From NCBI GenBank assembly GCA_017407125.1, contig JAFQXE010000033.1, positions 1 to 64,000 of the forward strand: a stretch of 64,000 nt of DNA. Reading direction: 5' to 3'. Shown here in pieces: positions 51,370 through 60,054 of the stretch (positions within the stretch are counted from its first letter, which is position 1; each line of letters begins with the position of its first letter). A program made the position numbers and the translations under genes. This DNA comes from Thermoguttaceae bacterium. GTDB lineage: Bacteria; Planctomycetota; Planctomycetia; Pirellulales; Thermoguttaceae. Under the pieces are notes generated by a model, which had not been told where the DNA came from, made no database searches, and saw nothing but the letters and a program-made list of their open reading frames with translations.

Positions 51370-53346
51370 ATGCATAATTTTCTGCGAATTGTCAAAATCG
51401 CTTTTACACATAAATGGACAATCTTTCTGTCCTTTATTTGCGCTTTGGGCATCGGATTGATGTGGGGGGGGAACATTGCTCCGATCTATCCGTTTATTGA
51501 AGTTTTGGTCAAAGGCCGCTCCATGCATCAGTGGATTGACAGCGAGATTGAAACCTGTAACGAATCGATAGCAAATATTCGAGGAAAAATTTCCGCTCTG
51601 GAGGCGGAAAAGAATCCTCAAAACGACAAGGAAATTAAAAGCCTGACGCTGGAACTGGACAGTCAAAAAAAGAAACTGGCGTGGAGAGAGTATTTTTCTC
51701 CCATAATAAAAAAATGGCTTCCGGACAGCGCGTTTAAGATGTCAATAGTTTTAGCGGGGGTTATTGTTATTGGCTCTTTGATAAAAGGCATATTTTTAAT
51801 CAGCCAAAATCTGCTTGTAGCCAGAATTACACAGCGAACAATTTTGGAATTGAGAAAGATATTTTTTGTTCGCGCTCTGCAAATGGATCAATCGGCGTTT
51901 CTCAACGGCGGAGCGGCGGATTTAATGAGTCGGTTTACCAACGACGTCAGCGCGGTAATGTCTGGTTTGAACATCTTGTTTGGAAAGATGGTTCGAGAAC
52001 CCCTTAAGCTGATTTGCTGTCTTATCGGCGCAGCGCTGGTTTCGTGGCGGTTGCTCATGGCGTGTTTTATTATTCTTCCTGCTGCGGGGGTGGCGATTTC
52101 CTGGCTGGCGAAAGCTCTCAAAAGAAGCAACCGAAAAGCGATGGAAGAAATGGCTCAAATTTATCGTTCTCTGGACGAAACGTTTTCTGGAATGGAAGTT
52201 ATTCAGGCGTTTACGATGGAGCGATTTGAGCGTCATCAATTCTTTCAGAATTGCAAGAATTATCTGCGTAAAGCCATGAAAATCGCCATGTATGACAGCC
52301 TCAATCAACCGTTGACGGAGTTGATCAGTCTGGTAATCGTGTCTATTGCGATTATTCTCGGCGCTCATCTGACTCTAACCGGGGCGACGCATCTGTTTGG
52401 AATTCGAATGGCGTATACGCCTTTGGAACCAACTCAGCTGCTGTTGTTTTTTGCCTTTTTGGTTGGCGCTGCAGACCCGGCGAGAAAAATGGCGGATATT
52501 TTTACTTCGCTGCAAAACGCTTGCGCCGCCGCTGACCGTATTTATGAAAAAATCGATCAGCCGATTAAAATTCATCAGGTTGACCATCCACAGGAAATTG
52601 CCACGCTTAACAGCTCGATTGAATTTCGGAATTTAAATTTCTCCTATACGCCTGGCGTTCCCATTTTAAAAGACGTCAATTTGACCATAAATCGGGGAGA
52701 GACGGTTGCCTTTGTTGGACTCAACGGCTGTGGAAAAAGCACGCTTTTGAAGATGATTCCGCGATTCCTTGATCCGGATTCCGGAGAAGTTCTCATTGAC
52801 GGCGTCAATCTCAAACAGCTTCGATTGAGAAGCTGGAGAGAATTGATGTCATTGGTTCCTCAAAACCCGCTTCTGTTTGACGATACGGTCAGAAACAATA
52901 TCGCTCATGGCAAACCCAATGCGACAGAAGTGCAAATTCGTCAAGCCGCTCAGGCTGCCATGGCGGATGAATTTATCGAGCGAGATTTATCTAACGGTTA
53001 TGACACCGTAGTTGGTCCGCGAGGTTCGGCGTTATCTGGCGGTCAGCGTCAGCGCATTGCTTTGGCGCGTGCAATCGTCCGCCAGCCGCAGGTTTTTCTT
53101 CTTGACGAAGCAACTCGAGAAATTGACTTGAAGAGTGAGACTGTGATTCGTCAGAGTCTGATGAACTTTGCTCAAGGGCGAACGACTGTTTTTGTTACTC
53201 ACGATATGGCGTTGCTTTCAATTGCGAATAAAATCGTGATGATGGAGGAAGGTCGGATTATTGACGTTGGAACGCACGTTGAGCTCATGGAACGATGTCC
53301 GCAGTATCGAGCTTTAAATGAAATTCAGTTTTCGCGAAAGTTATAA
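51370..53346 (+). CDS. MsbA-like ABC exporter (permease-ATPase)
   Basis: The 658-residue half-transporter has an N-terminal membrane domain of six helices (about residues 12-400) and a C-terminal ATPase domain with Walker A GLNGCGKS (450-457), QNPLLFDDTVRNNIAHG (Q-loop), signature LSGGQRQR, Walker B VFLLDEAT and switch VTHDM. The order and the neighbour lpxA suggest export of lipid A-type glycolipids, as in MsbA, but drug or peptide export is possible. The loop after the first helix carries about 70 extra residues with a predicted coiled coil (ETCNESIANIRGKISALEAE through LTLELDSQKKKL), which is not usual for MsbA. The D-loop reads EATREIDLKSE, where most relatives have SALD. Confidence 0.85.
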   Translation: MHNFLRIVKIAFTHKWTIFLSFICALGIGLMWGGNIAPIYPFIEVLVKGRSMHQWIDSEIETCNESIANIRGKISALEAEKNPQNDKEIKSLTLELDSQKKKLAWREYFSPIIKKWLPDSAFKMSIVLAGVIVIGSLIKGIFLISQNLLVARITQRTILELRKIFFVRALQMDQSAFLNGGAADLMSRFTNDVSAVMSGLNILFGKMVREPLKLICCLIGAALVSWRLLMACFIILPAAGVAISWLAKALKRSNRKAMEEMAQIYRSLDETFSGMEVIQAFTMERFERHQFFQNCKNYLRKAMKIAMYDSLNQPLTELISLVIVSIAIILGAHLTLTGATHLFGIRMAYTPLEPTQLLLFFAFLVGAADPARKMADIFTSLQNACAAADRIYEKIDQPIKIHQVDHPQEIATLNSSIEFRNLNFSYTPGVPILKDVNLTINRGETVAFVGLNGCGKSTLLKMIPRFLDPDSGEVLIDGVNLKQLRLRSWRELMSLVPQNPLLFDDTVRNNIAHGKPNATEVQIRQAAQAAMADEFIERDLSNGYDTVVGPRGSALSGGQRQRIALARAIVRQPQVFLLDEATREIDLKSETVIRQSLMNFAQGRTTVFVTHDMALLSIANKIVMMEEGRIIDVGTHVELMERCPQYRALNEIQFSRKL

Positions 53347-53683
53347 AAGCTGTATAATTAGCAAGAATATCTGTTAAAATATGTTCCAAAAGCCTGGATT
53401 TAACAGTATTGCTTTAAAATTTTAAATTATTTTTCGAAATTTTGAGAAATTTTTGATTGACTTTATAAAATGTAAGATTATAATTATTATTAGGATAAGG
53501 ACGGTTGACGTTAAGATATTCCTAAGGAATTTAAATTTTTTTTGGAATTTATCGTCAGAGTTTTAAAATCCAATGTATAATATTATATTAGTTAAAGGAT
53601 GAAGACTTTGTGAAAGTCAATCATCATTAATTGTTTTGGGATGAAATCCCGTTTCATTATTGCCATTTTTCAAAGGCGTTAAA
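53347..53683. other. Intergenic leader of the PEP-CTERM gene
   Basis: AT-rich. It contains a good promoter (53457-53484) followed by a leader of about 195 nt. No hairpin typical of a terminator for the ABC exporter gene was found. Confidence 0.55.
53457..53484 (+). promoter_or_regulatory. Sigma70-type promoter for the PEP-CTERM gene
   Basis: TTGACT (53457-53462) and TATAAT (53479-53484) with a 16-bp spacer. Confidence 0.78.
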
Positions 53684-54466
53684 ATGAAAAAACTTGTTGC
53701 AGTATTACTGTTGTTGATAATCGGTGAATCAGCGTATGCTGAATATATAACGATTTTACCTGTAAATAGCCAGGTTGTTGCCAATGCCTCGTCGGAAATC
53801 ATTACGTTGTCCGAGCTCTACGGCAAAACAACAACGATCCGTTATATGGCAGATTCATCGGCTCCGGGGTTTGTTGCGCTTAATAACACCAATATTTACC
53901 CCTCAGACTCGTTGACATTAACAGAAGACGTTCTTTTGGACAACCAGTTGTTTGGTTTTTATGTTGGCGCAGCTCGCCAAATTCCAGAAGCGCAAACGTC
54001 TGATTCAGAGTCTGATATTGCCACCGTTTTAAGAACGATTTCCTTTACCGATTCTGAAGCGGATTATCAAGCTCTTGTTTCTAAAGCCAAAGCCGAAGCA
54101 GGTTCCAATATTGCCTTGGCAAAAATTATTGAAGATCAAATCAGCAGAACGTCCGATGCAGACCTTTTGTCGTTGGACGCTGATTTGGATTCGGATGATT
54201 CGCTTTTGGCTGACGACAGAACGTCTTCTTTGATGGATACGATTCTTCCTGGTTCGTCTTCGTCAAGCGATTATGATCTGCCGATTTCGGACGACAATAT
54301 CCTTATTTCCGGTCTGGGCGGTTCAATCCTGTCAGGCGGCGGCTCCGGCGACGGCGGTTTTGGTTATGCTGATGGCGGCTCTTCCGTTCCGGAACCTTCG
54401 ACGTGGGCTCTGCTTGTTTTGAGCGTTATGGGCTTGTTCGTTTATCGTAAACGGATTGCTCGTTAA
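53684..54466 (+). CDS. PEP-CTERM sorting-signal protein
   Basis: The 260-residue product has an N-terminal signal peptide (KKLVAVLLLLIIGESAYA) and ends with a textbook PEP-CTERM signal: VPEPSTW, a hydrophobic helix ALLVLSVMGLFVY and the basic tail RKRIAR. Exosortases cleave near the PEP motif and release or anchor such proteins at the cell surface. The mature part has a beta-like first half, then an acidic Ser/Asp/Leu-rich segment (about 160-220) and a Gly-rich stretch before the signal. A longer in-frame ATG at 53660 is rejected because the Met at 53684 starts the signal peptide and has AAAGG upstream. Exosortase itself is not in the window. Confidence 0.9.
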   Translation: MKKLVAVLLLLIIGESAYAEYITILPVNSQVVANASSEIITLSELYGKTTTIRYMADSSAPGFVALNNTNIYPSDSLTLTEDVLLDNQLFGFYVGAARQIPEAQTSDSESDIATVLRTISFTDSEADYQALVSKAKAEAGSNIALAKIIEDQISRTSDADLLSLDADLDSDDSLLADDRTSSLMDTILPGSSSSSDYDLPISDDNILISGLGGSILSGGGSGDGGFGYADGGSSVPEPSTWALLVLSVMGLFVYRKRIAR

Positions 54467-54500
54467 AATATCCTGTTTGCTCATTTTATAAATCATTTTA

Positions 54501-54533
54501 ACATCCCGGTTTTTTCATCGGGATGTTTTTTTA
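54501..54533 (+). terminator. Terminator of the PEP-CTERM gene
   Basis: ACATCCCG and CGGGATGT form an 8-bp stem with a T-rich loop, followed by TTTTTTTA. Confidence 0.9.
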
Positions 54534-54641
54534 TTTTCGAATGGAATTGAAGAAAGTTATTTTAGAAAAAATATAACGTTGAGAAGGATTTGGAGAAAAA
54601 TTGAACTGGCGTCAAAAAGGAAATAGCGCTATAATGGCGAT

Positions 54642-55235
54642 ATGAAGAAACAAATAGTTTTAGTATTGCCGTTATTGGCAATGGCGTTCTTTACGGGCTG
54701 TTCAGATCAAAAGGCGACCCCAACGCGTCAGCGTTGGATGGAGATTAAAACGGCTACGGATAATCTTATCGACGCTATGGCGTATACGAATCAGGCGACG
54801 TCTAAAGAATCGGAAGACGGTTTAGCTGAACCGTTGGCGCGAGCGACGTCAACAGTCAATGCATGTCGAACGTATAACGAGGCTCTTTCTTCCCAAAAAA
54901 CGCTCAACGTTGATCCGCGGCTAAACGTTTTGGCGGAGAAATTGATTGAGTCGTCGAAAGCGCTGTTGGATCAAACGCTTAAGGGGCAGGAAGTCTTTAT
55001 TACTGCTCAACGATTGCAGACGGAACTTCAGACGGCGACCGATCCTCTAAAAGTTCAGCAATTATCGATGGAAGCTGCCAATATTATAAATGTGATGAAT
55101 TCTGCTCAGCAGATGGGAGCGGAAGCGTTGATGCAGATTAACGATCAATACCAGGAACTCGAGACGCTTCGTTTAGAATTAAACAAACAATATGGCTTTG
55201 AATTGCCTCAAATTAAATGGATGAATCAACAATGA
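54642..55235 (+). CDS. Helical lipoprotein of unknown function
   Basis: Not recognised. The 197-residue product has a lipoprotein signal (lipobox FFTGC, Cys20). The rest is almost all helical and likely coiled (TDNLIDAMAYTNQATSKESE, KALLDQTLKGQEVFITAQRL, INDQYQELETLRLELNKQYG). It overlaps the next gene, a cyclophilin, by ATGA, so the pair is translated together, which suggests that both act in the periplasm on the same process. No catalytic motif is visible. Confidence 0.75.
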   Translation: MKKQIVLVLPLLAMAFFTGCSDQKATPTRQRWMEIKTATDNLIDAMAYTNQATSKESEDGLAEPLARATSTVNACRTYNEALSSQKTLNVDPRLNVLAEKLIESSKALLDQTLKGQEVFITAQRLQTELQTATDPLKVQQLSMEAANIINVMNSAQQMGAEALMQINDQYQELETLRLELNKQYGFELPQIKWMNQQ

Positions 55236-55861
55236 GTAGACGTTATTTATTTGTATTGCTGTTTACAGCGGCGCTGGCTGGTCTGACGGGTTGCGACAAA
55301 TTTGCCGGGGCTGTAAAACCCGCCGCAGATAACAACGCTGAACAGACGGTCAACGCGCCCAGAGTTAAAGTCGAAACCAGCGCAGGCGATTTTATTATTT
55401 CCCTTCAGCCGGACAAGGCGCCTGAAACGGTCGCTCAGTTCATTGAGAACGTTAACAACGGCATTTATAACAATTCGATTGTTCACAACGTTATCCCGAA
55501 TTACGAGATTCTTATAGGCGGAGTCAAACCGACGACGGGAAATCCTGAATCATACGAAATTCCCAACGAAGCTTCGCCTGAGAATTCCAATAAACAGTGG
55601 ACGGTTGCCATGCTGCACGCTCCTGACCGGACAGTTTCAGATTCCGTTCAGTTTTTTATCAATATGAAAGATAACGCAGAACTGGACGCTCAACAGGGCG
55701 GAGAATTATCTCCGGAAACATGCGGATACTGCGTATTTGGCATTGTTACAGATGGATTCAATACGCTGCAAGTAATCAATCAGACGCCAACCACGGTCAA
55801 GGGAGAATTTGAATTCGCTCCTGAACAGGATATTGCTATAATCAAAATGAGCGTTCTGTAA
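55232..55861 (+). CDS. Cyclophilin-type peptidyl-prolyl isomerase lipoprotein
   Basis: The 209-residue product has a lipoprotein signal (lipobox LTGC, about residue 21) and a cyclophilin-like domain: RVKVETSAGDFIISLQPDKAPETVAQFIENVNNGIYNNSIVHNVIPNYEILIGG, VAMLHAPDRTVSDSVQFFINM and CVFGIVTDGFNTLQVINQ. Canonical cyclophilins have FHRVI, G.GSGG and F-in-QFFI residues. Here FHR is replaced by VHNVI, so the catalytic Arg is missing and isomerase activity may be weak or lost. The ATG at 55232 overlaps the upstream stop and begins a proper signal; an earlier Met five codons upstream is less likely. Confidence 0.82.
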   Translation: MSRRYLFVLLFTAALAGLTGCDKFAGAVKPAADNNAEQTVNAPRVKVETSAGDFIISLQPDKAPETVAQFIENVNNGIYNNSIVHNVIPNYEILIGGVKPTTGNPESYEIPNEASPENSNKQWTVAMLHAPDRTVSDSVQFFINMKDNAELDAQQGGELSPETCGYCVFGIVTDGFNTLQVINQTPTTVKGEFEFAPEQDIAIIKMSVL

Positions 55862-55945
55862 AGAGACGGTTTTATTCAGGAATTCGGAATTAAATAATTC
55901 CGAATTCCGAATCTTGCTTTCTAAATTCTTTGTTTTAGCGCCCTT

Positions 55946-56359
55946 TTAGCAAAAGTCTTTTTCTGTAAAATACAGGGCAATTTCTCGTTTGGCGGATTCC
56001 AGGGAATCAGATGCGTGAACGAGGTTTTCTCTGCCGGAAAGTCCGTAATCGCCGCGAATCGTGCCGGGATTGGCTTTGATGCCATTTGTCGCGCCAATCA
56101 TGGAACGGACAACGGCAACGGCTTCTTCGCCTTCCAGAACCATCGCGACCGCCGGGGCAGACATGATGAATTCTTTCAGACCTGGATAGAACGGTTTTTC
56201 AACGTGTTCTGCATAATGCTGGTCTGCCAGTTCCGAGGTGAATCGGATGAGTTTCATGGCGCGAACGGTCAGTCCTTTGCGTTCAAAGCGGGAGAGGACT
56301 TCGCCCATCAGTTTACGTAAATAACAATCGGGTTTAAGCAGTACGAGGGTTTGTTCCAT
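55946..56359 (-). CDS. ndk: Nucleoside diphosphate kinase
   Basis: The 137-residue enzyme transfers the terminal phosphate between nucleoside triphosphates and diphosphates through a phospho-His. It has the start MEQTLVLLKPDCYLRKLMGEV (usually KPDGV; here Gly is replaced by Cys12-Tyr13), the MIGATNG loop, GTIRGDYG and the active site NLVHASDS with His115. Length is normal. The rest of the fold looks intact and activity is likely. It is followed by the DUF2325-like gene on the same strand after a gap of about 70 bp that includes GGTTAGT heptads. Confidence 0.93.
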   Translation of the reverse strand: MEQTLVLLKPDCYLRKLMGEVLSRFERKGLTVRAMKLIRFTSELADQHYAEHVEKPFYPGLKEFIMSAPAVAMVLEGEEAVAVVRSMIGATNGIKANPGTIRGDYGLSGRENLVHASDSLESAKREIALYFTEKDFC

Positions 56360-56429
56360 GATAATTGACGGTAAGTGGTTAGTGGTTATCAGTGTTTATT
56401 ACAATATGCAGAATTCTTGATCAGCTTGA

Positions 56430-58529
56430 TTACTCTTCGCTCTTTTCGGTTTGATCGCTTTTATCAGTTTGAGCGCAGATCGCTTCTGCAATGACGTCCG
56501 GGTTTGTGCCTTTTCGAAGTCGGACGAGTTTTTTCCCGGCTCGCTGAACGATTTGCGCCAGTTCTTCGGAATGTTTATGACTGCACCAGGGAATGTAAAT
56601 CAAAAACAGCGAGACGTCCGGGTCGCTCAGTTCGCCGTCAAAACGGTTAAGAGAGTCGGAATGATTGGTTGAATTCCAGATCAATTTGACGTTGAAACGA
56701 TCTTCAATGCGTCTGATAATATGCTCTTTCGGTTCTCCGCCTATAAAGACCATAGTGGTATTTTTATACATTTCTCGAACCTTGTCTACCGAAGGAGAAA
56801 CGACGTTCGGTTTGAGCGATCCAAAGGCTTCTTGTTCTTCCGATTCTCGAACGCGAGCCTGATGAATTTCAATTTCCTGGACGATTCTTCCAAATTCGTC
56901 TGAAATTTCAAGGTTCTCCGGGAGCGTATCGAGAACGTCTTCGAGTTGTTGACGGAAGTCCAAACAGGAAGGCGGCATGGAATAATCCGCTACCAGTTCG
57001 GTTGCGGCGGCGATGATTTTTTCCCATTGCTCTTGCGGTTCAGCTCCGCCGAGAATCTGTTTTGCGTGATAATTCACTTTGCCAAGCAGATTGCGTTTCT
57101 GTTTGGATTCCGAATTAATGGAATAATACTGATCCTGGAGTTCTTCGATTTCAGAAATGATGCTGTCTGAGCGGTCAAGCGGGAGTTCATCAGGGGATTT
57201 GATGTTGTACAAATAAAAATGCTCTTTGTTTCCCAGCTCGCGCAAATAGCGAAACGCCTCGCTTTGAACAGGGTCTTTGGCAACTTCTTTTCCCTGAAAA
57301 CGCAGTTCTGTTTTGAGAATGCATTGAGCGTCCGCCGTCAATTGAGCTACGCGTGCAAAAAGATTTCTGCCATCCGCCCCTTCCGGTCGGGATTCTTCAA
57401 CCTGTTTCAGAAAACGAAATGCAGTCAAAAGCGTTTGATAGCATTTTTCCATTCGGTTATACGCATCATCGTTTGCAAGCGGGGAATTGATCGTCCAGAT
57501 GAGAATCTTTTCCTCTTTTCCCTGGCGTATAAAATCATTGTCCATGGGGGCGATTTCCGTTTGATAGTCCGCCTTTTGTCGGACGAGTTCTTCTCGTTGA
57601 ACAGACCAACGACAGTGATGTACCATCAGGTCGGCGCCGGTAATGATGTGATTGATGTCCGTTGAGACGCCAAAGGACGCTGAATTATTCTCGATTGTTG
57701 CAGGGGCGTCAGGCGACGAAACTTTGGAACCAAGCTGAAGCATGGAAATTGCCTCTGCGGCTGAAACGGTTTGAATCTCTTTGATCCGAGAGTCTTTAAT
57801 TCGAGTCGGAATTCCAGGGGCTTCTTCCCAAATATAGGCGGCAGGAAGACACTGTTTTAATATCGCCTTGCCGCGAATGTCCGCTGCAACCTGTTCTGGC
57901 TGAATGGAGTTTATATTGACGTCAAACTGAAGGGAATAAAGCCATTGAATAACGTCTGATACGTCAACAACGCCGTTTCGAGCCTGAATAAAGCTGGGCA
58001 AAGACTTGGAAATCTTGTCTTTCCAGAAGACCTCGTTGGGTTCCAATACGCCTTTGGATTGTAATTCCGAATTGCCGACGGCGTTCTCAGAGTCCTGTTT
58101 TTCGTTTTCTGGAACTGGCGATGATTGAGATATATCTATCCATTTATAACATAATGCTTCTGCGTCTGGAGGCGCAGAGTTGTTTGCAAGAACAATTACA
58201 GATATTTTATTATGAAGCTGCTTGAGTAACGGACGAATATCCGTAAGACAGCAGGGAATGACGAACGTTCGTTTTGGTTCAGAAAGAGAATTTGTTACTT
58301 CCGAAATTGCGTCAATCGCTAAACTGTAGTCTTCGTTTTCAGCAGAGCGCACCTCAAAGTCCTGCTGAAGCAATTCAGGAGAAACGCTGTAAAAAGATTT
58401 GCTTAAAAATGCTCGTCGAGTTATAATAGCGGCGTTGTCTATACCGTTAGTTTTTAAAAATTCGGACCAATTGCAATTGGCGCCGTTTTTTTCGATAAAT
58501 TCACCTGTTAAATAAAGGATGTCTATCAT
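56430..58529 (-). CDS. Large protein with a C-terminal DUF2325-like domain
   Basis: The 699-residue protein has no signal peptide. The first 130 residues contain Rossmann-like strands (IDILYLTGEFIEKNG, TFVIPCCLTDIRPLLKQLHN, ISVIVLANN). A long helical middle (about 330-590) looks like a coiled or regulatory region. The last 100 residues (about 595-690) have MVFIGGEPKEHIIRRIEDRF, LIYIPWCSHKHSEELAQIVQ and KLVRLRKGTNPDVIAEAI, which match the DUF2325 fold pattern (GG near the start, cysteine/His or SH strand, late R-x-x-G). The substrate is unknown. It is preceded and followed by heptad repeats and has no operon partner other than possibly ndk. Confidence 0.6.
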   Translation of the reverse strand: MIDILYLTGEFIEKNGANCNWSEFLKTNGIDNAAIITRRAFLSKSFYSVSPELLQQDFEVRSAENEDYSLAIDAISEVTNSLSEPKRTFVIPCCLTDIRPLLKQLHNKISVIVLANNSAPPDAEALCYKWIDISQSSPVPENEKQDSENAVGNSELQSKGVLEPNEVFWKDKISKSLPSFIQARNGVVDVSDVIQWLYSLQFDVNINSIQPEQVAADIRGKAILKQCLPAAYIWEEAPGIPTRIKDSRIKEIQTVSAAEAISMLQLGSKVSSPDAPATIENNSASFGVSTDINHIITGADLMVHHCRWSVQREELVRQKADYQTEIAPMDNDFIRQGKEEKILIWTINSPLANDDAYNRMEKCYQTLLTAFRFLKQVEESRPEGADGRNLFARVAQLTADAQCILKTELRFQGKEVAKDPVQSEAFRYLRELGNKEHFYLYNIKSPDELPLDRSDSIISEIEELQDQYYSINSESKQKRNLLGKVNYHAKQILGGAEPQEQWEKIIAAATELVADYSMPPSCLDFRQQLEDVLDTLPENLEISDEFGRIVQEIEIHQARVRESEEQEAFGSLKPNVVSPSVDKVREMYKNTTMVFIGGEPKEHIIRRIEDRFNVKLIWNSTNHSDSLNRFDGELSDPDVSLFLIYIPWCSHKHSEELAQIVQRAGKKLVRLRKGTNPDVIAEAICAQTDKSDQTEKSEE

Positions 58530-58596
58530 GATAATATGGTATAAAAAATGAAGTTAATGAATGGTTGCAGAGACTTTAAAAATAGAATTATTAAAG

Positions 58597-58632
58597 CCTC
58601 TGCGTAATTGCTAATTGCAAATTGCTAATTGC
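58597..58632. repeat. TAATTGC heptads after the transglutaminase-like gene
   Basis: TAATTGC units in tandem (CGTAATTGCTAATTGCAAATTGCTAATTGC) run up to the stop of the transglutaminase-like gene at 58632. They are the same family as at 7664-7732. Confidence 0.75.
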
Positions 58633-59618
58633 TATTCGACTTTTTCGCGAATAAAATTGGCTTGCGGTTCTCCGCCTTTGCCTGTTACGCCTTCAGGAAT
58701 GTATCGAACTCTCTTTGAAGGTGTAACAGGATCGGGGAACGAGTCGCCTTTTTGCAAGATGATGTACGTTTCCGGCATTTCGCCGAACGCGCGCGTTCCC
58801 GCCGCCTGGCAGGGGAACCAAACGCCTTTGCCGTTTTTGTCAATCAGATAGAATTCCGGATAGCAGTGCCCGGGAACCCAAACGGTTCTGGCGGGAATGC
58901 CCTTGGCTCGGCAGATGGCTATAAACAGAGACGTCAGTTCTTCGCAGTCGCCCGTTTTGTCGCGCAGTGCGGCAAGAGCGCCTTTGAGAGAACCGTTTTT
59001 ATACGTGATTTCGTTGCGAACCCAGTCGTAAACCGCTTCGACCTGTTTCCAGGCGGTTGGTTCGTCAACCCCGATGGTTCTAGCTAACGCTCGAATTTTC
59101 GGGTCGTTACATTCGATCAACGGGCTGGGTTTAAGATAAGCTCGCAAAGGAGCGGGGATTTCCTGAAGCGTTGGAAGTCGATAGGATTCCGTGTCGTCTG
59201 GCGCGTATTGAGGGCAGGTCGAGACTTCGTATATTCTGACCGACTTTACCATTGAACCAGATTGCAGTCGTGGAATCATGATAACCATCTGTTTAACGCC
59301 GCCAGGCATAGGATTGTCTACGACGCGAATGCCTTGGGAAACGTCTTCTTCCAGCAGTCGAACCGTCTGCTCCGGCCAGTTTACCGGCAACGGAGTCGTA
59401 ACGCGAATTCCAGAGCAGGCGCCTCGAGCAGCGACGATTTCCGCGCCGCAGCGCCACTTCATAACTTTAGCTTCTCCCAGCGTTGCGCCGTTTTCGCCCA
59501 GCCCGTTGTTTTTATTCTCGGTTTTAGGCGTGTCTTTGGCAAATTGTGCGTTAAGAACATTACCTAGAAATAATACAAATAATAAACATAAAGATAGATT
59601 AACAAGTTTCTTTGACAT
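58632..59618 (-). CDS. Secreted transglutaminase-like protein
   Basis: The 328-residue product has a signal peptide (LSLCLLFVLFLGNVLNAQ) and a transglutaminase-like cysteine domain from about residue 170 to 300. The segment VEAYDWVRNEITYKNG is followed by the catalytic Cys in DKTGDCEELTSLFIAICRAKGIPAR. A His lies in PGHCYPEFYLIDKNGKGVWFP, and an aromatic-Asp-type end follows. Such domains act as proteases or deamidases on peptides or peptidoglycan. The N-terminal 160 residues form a separate beta-rich domain. GGAGA precedes the start, and a good promoter lies at 59797-59825. Confidence 0.85.
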   Translation of the reverse strand: MSKKLVNLSLCLLFVLFLGNVLNAQFAKDTPKTENKNNGLGENGATLGEAKVMKWRCGAEIVAARGACSGIRVTTPLPVNWPEQTVRLLEEDVSQGIRVVDNPMPGGVKQMVIMIPRLQSGSMVKSVRIYEVSTCPQYAPDDTESYRLPTLQEIPAPLRAYLKPSPLIECNDPKIRALARTIGVDEPTAWKQVEAVYDWVRNEITYKNGSLKGALAALRDKTGDCEELTSLFIAICRAKGIPARTVWVPGHCYPEFYLIDKNGKGVWFPCQAAGTRAFGEMPETYIILQKGDSFPDPVTPSKRVRYIPEGVTGKGGEPQANFIREKVE

Positions 59619-60054
59619 AATTTTAATCTCCGGTTAAAAAAACGATAACAGCTTTTGAAAGTCAAAAGCCAATTACACAAATAATTATAGTCGGCAAGGA
59701 ATCCAAAGGAAGAATCTGCAAGTCCTCTAAAATAAAAACGTTTGAATCGAAAAACATGTTTTCTTCTAAATGGAATTCCTGAGAAACTATGTATATATTT
59801 TAACCGGAATTATCGCTATTGTCAAATAGGAGGGTGCGTTTTTTTAAAAAATTTTTTTATTTTTACGAGTCCAATGGCTTGAATATTCTTTTTGGAACGA
59901 TTATAATAAAAGAAACAACTAAAATTACGTATTTTAACATTTACTTACGGAAGACGTTAATTTGATAAATTAAAACAACGTATACAGTTATATACTGATG
60001 TACGCGTTGCGTCGATTGATAATTGACTGTTTCCTCCCGCCTGTGGAGACGATT
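59619..60054. other. Divergent AT-rich region between transglutaminase-like and M60 genes
   Basis: It contains the minus-strand promoter at 59797-59825 and AT-rich sequence toward the M60 gene. A TTGATA (59962-59967) and a TATACT (59991-59996) near the M60 gene are 23 bp apart, too far for a standard promoter. No gene or hairpin was found. Confidence 0.5.
59797..59825 (-). promoter_or_regulatory. Sigma70-type promoter for the transglutaminase-like gene
   Basis: On the minus strand TTGACA (59825-59820) and TAAAAT (59802-59797) are 17 bp apart. The leader is about 170 nt. Confidence 0.68.
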
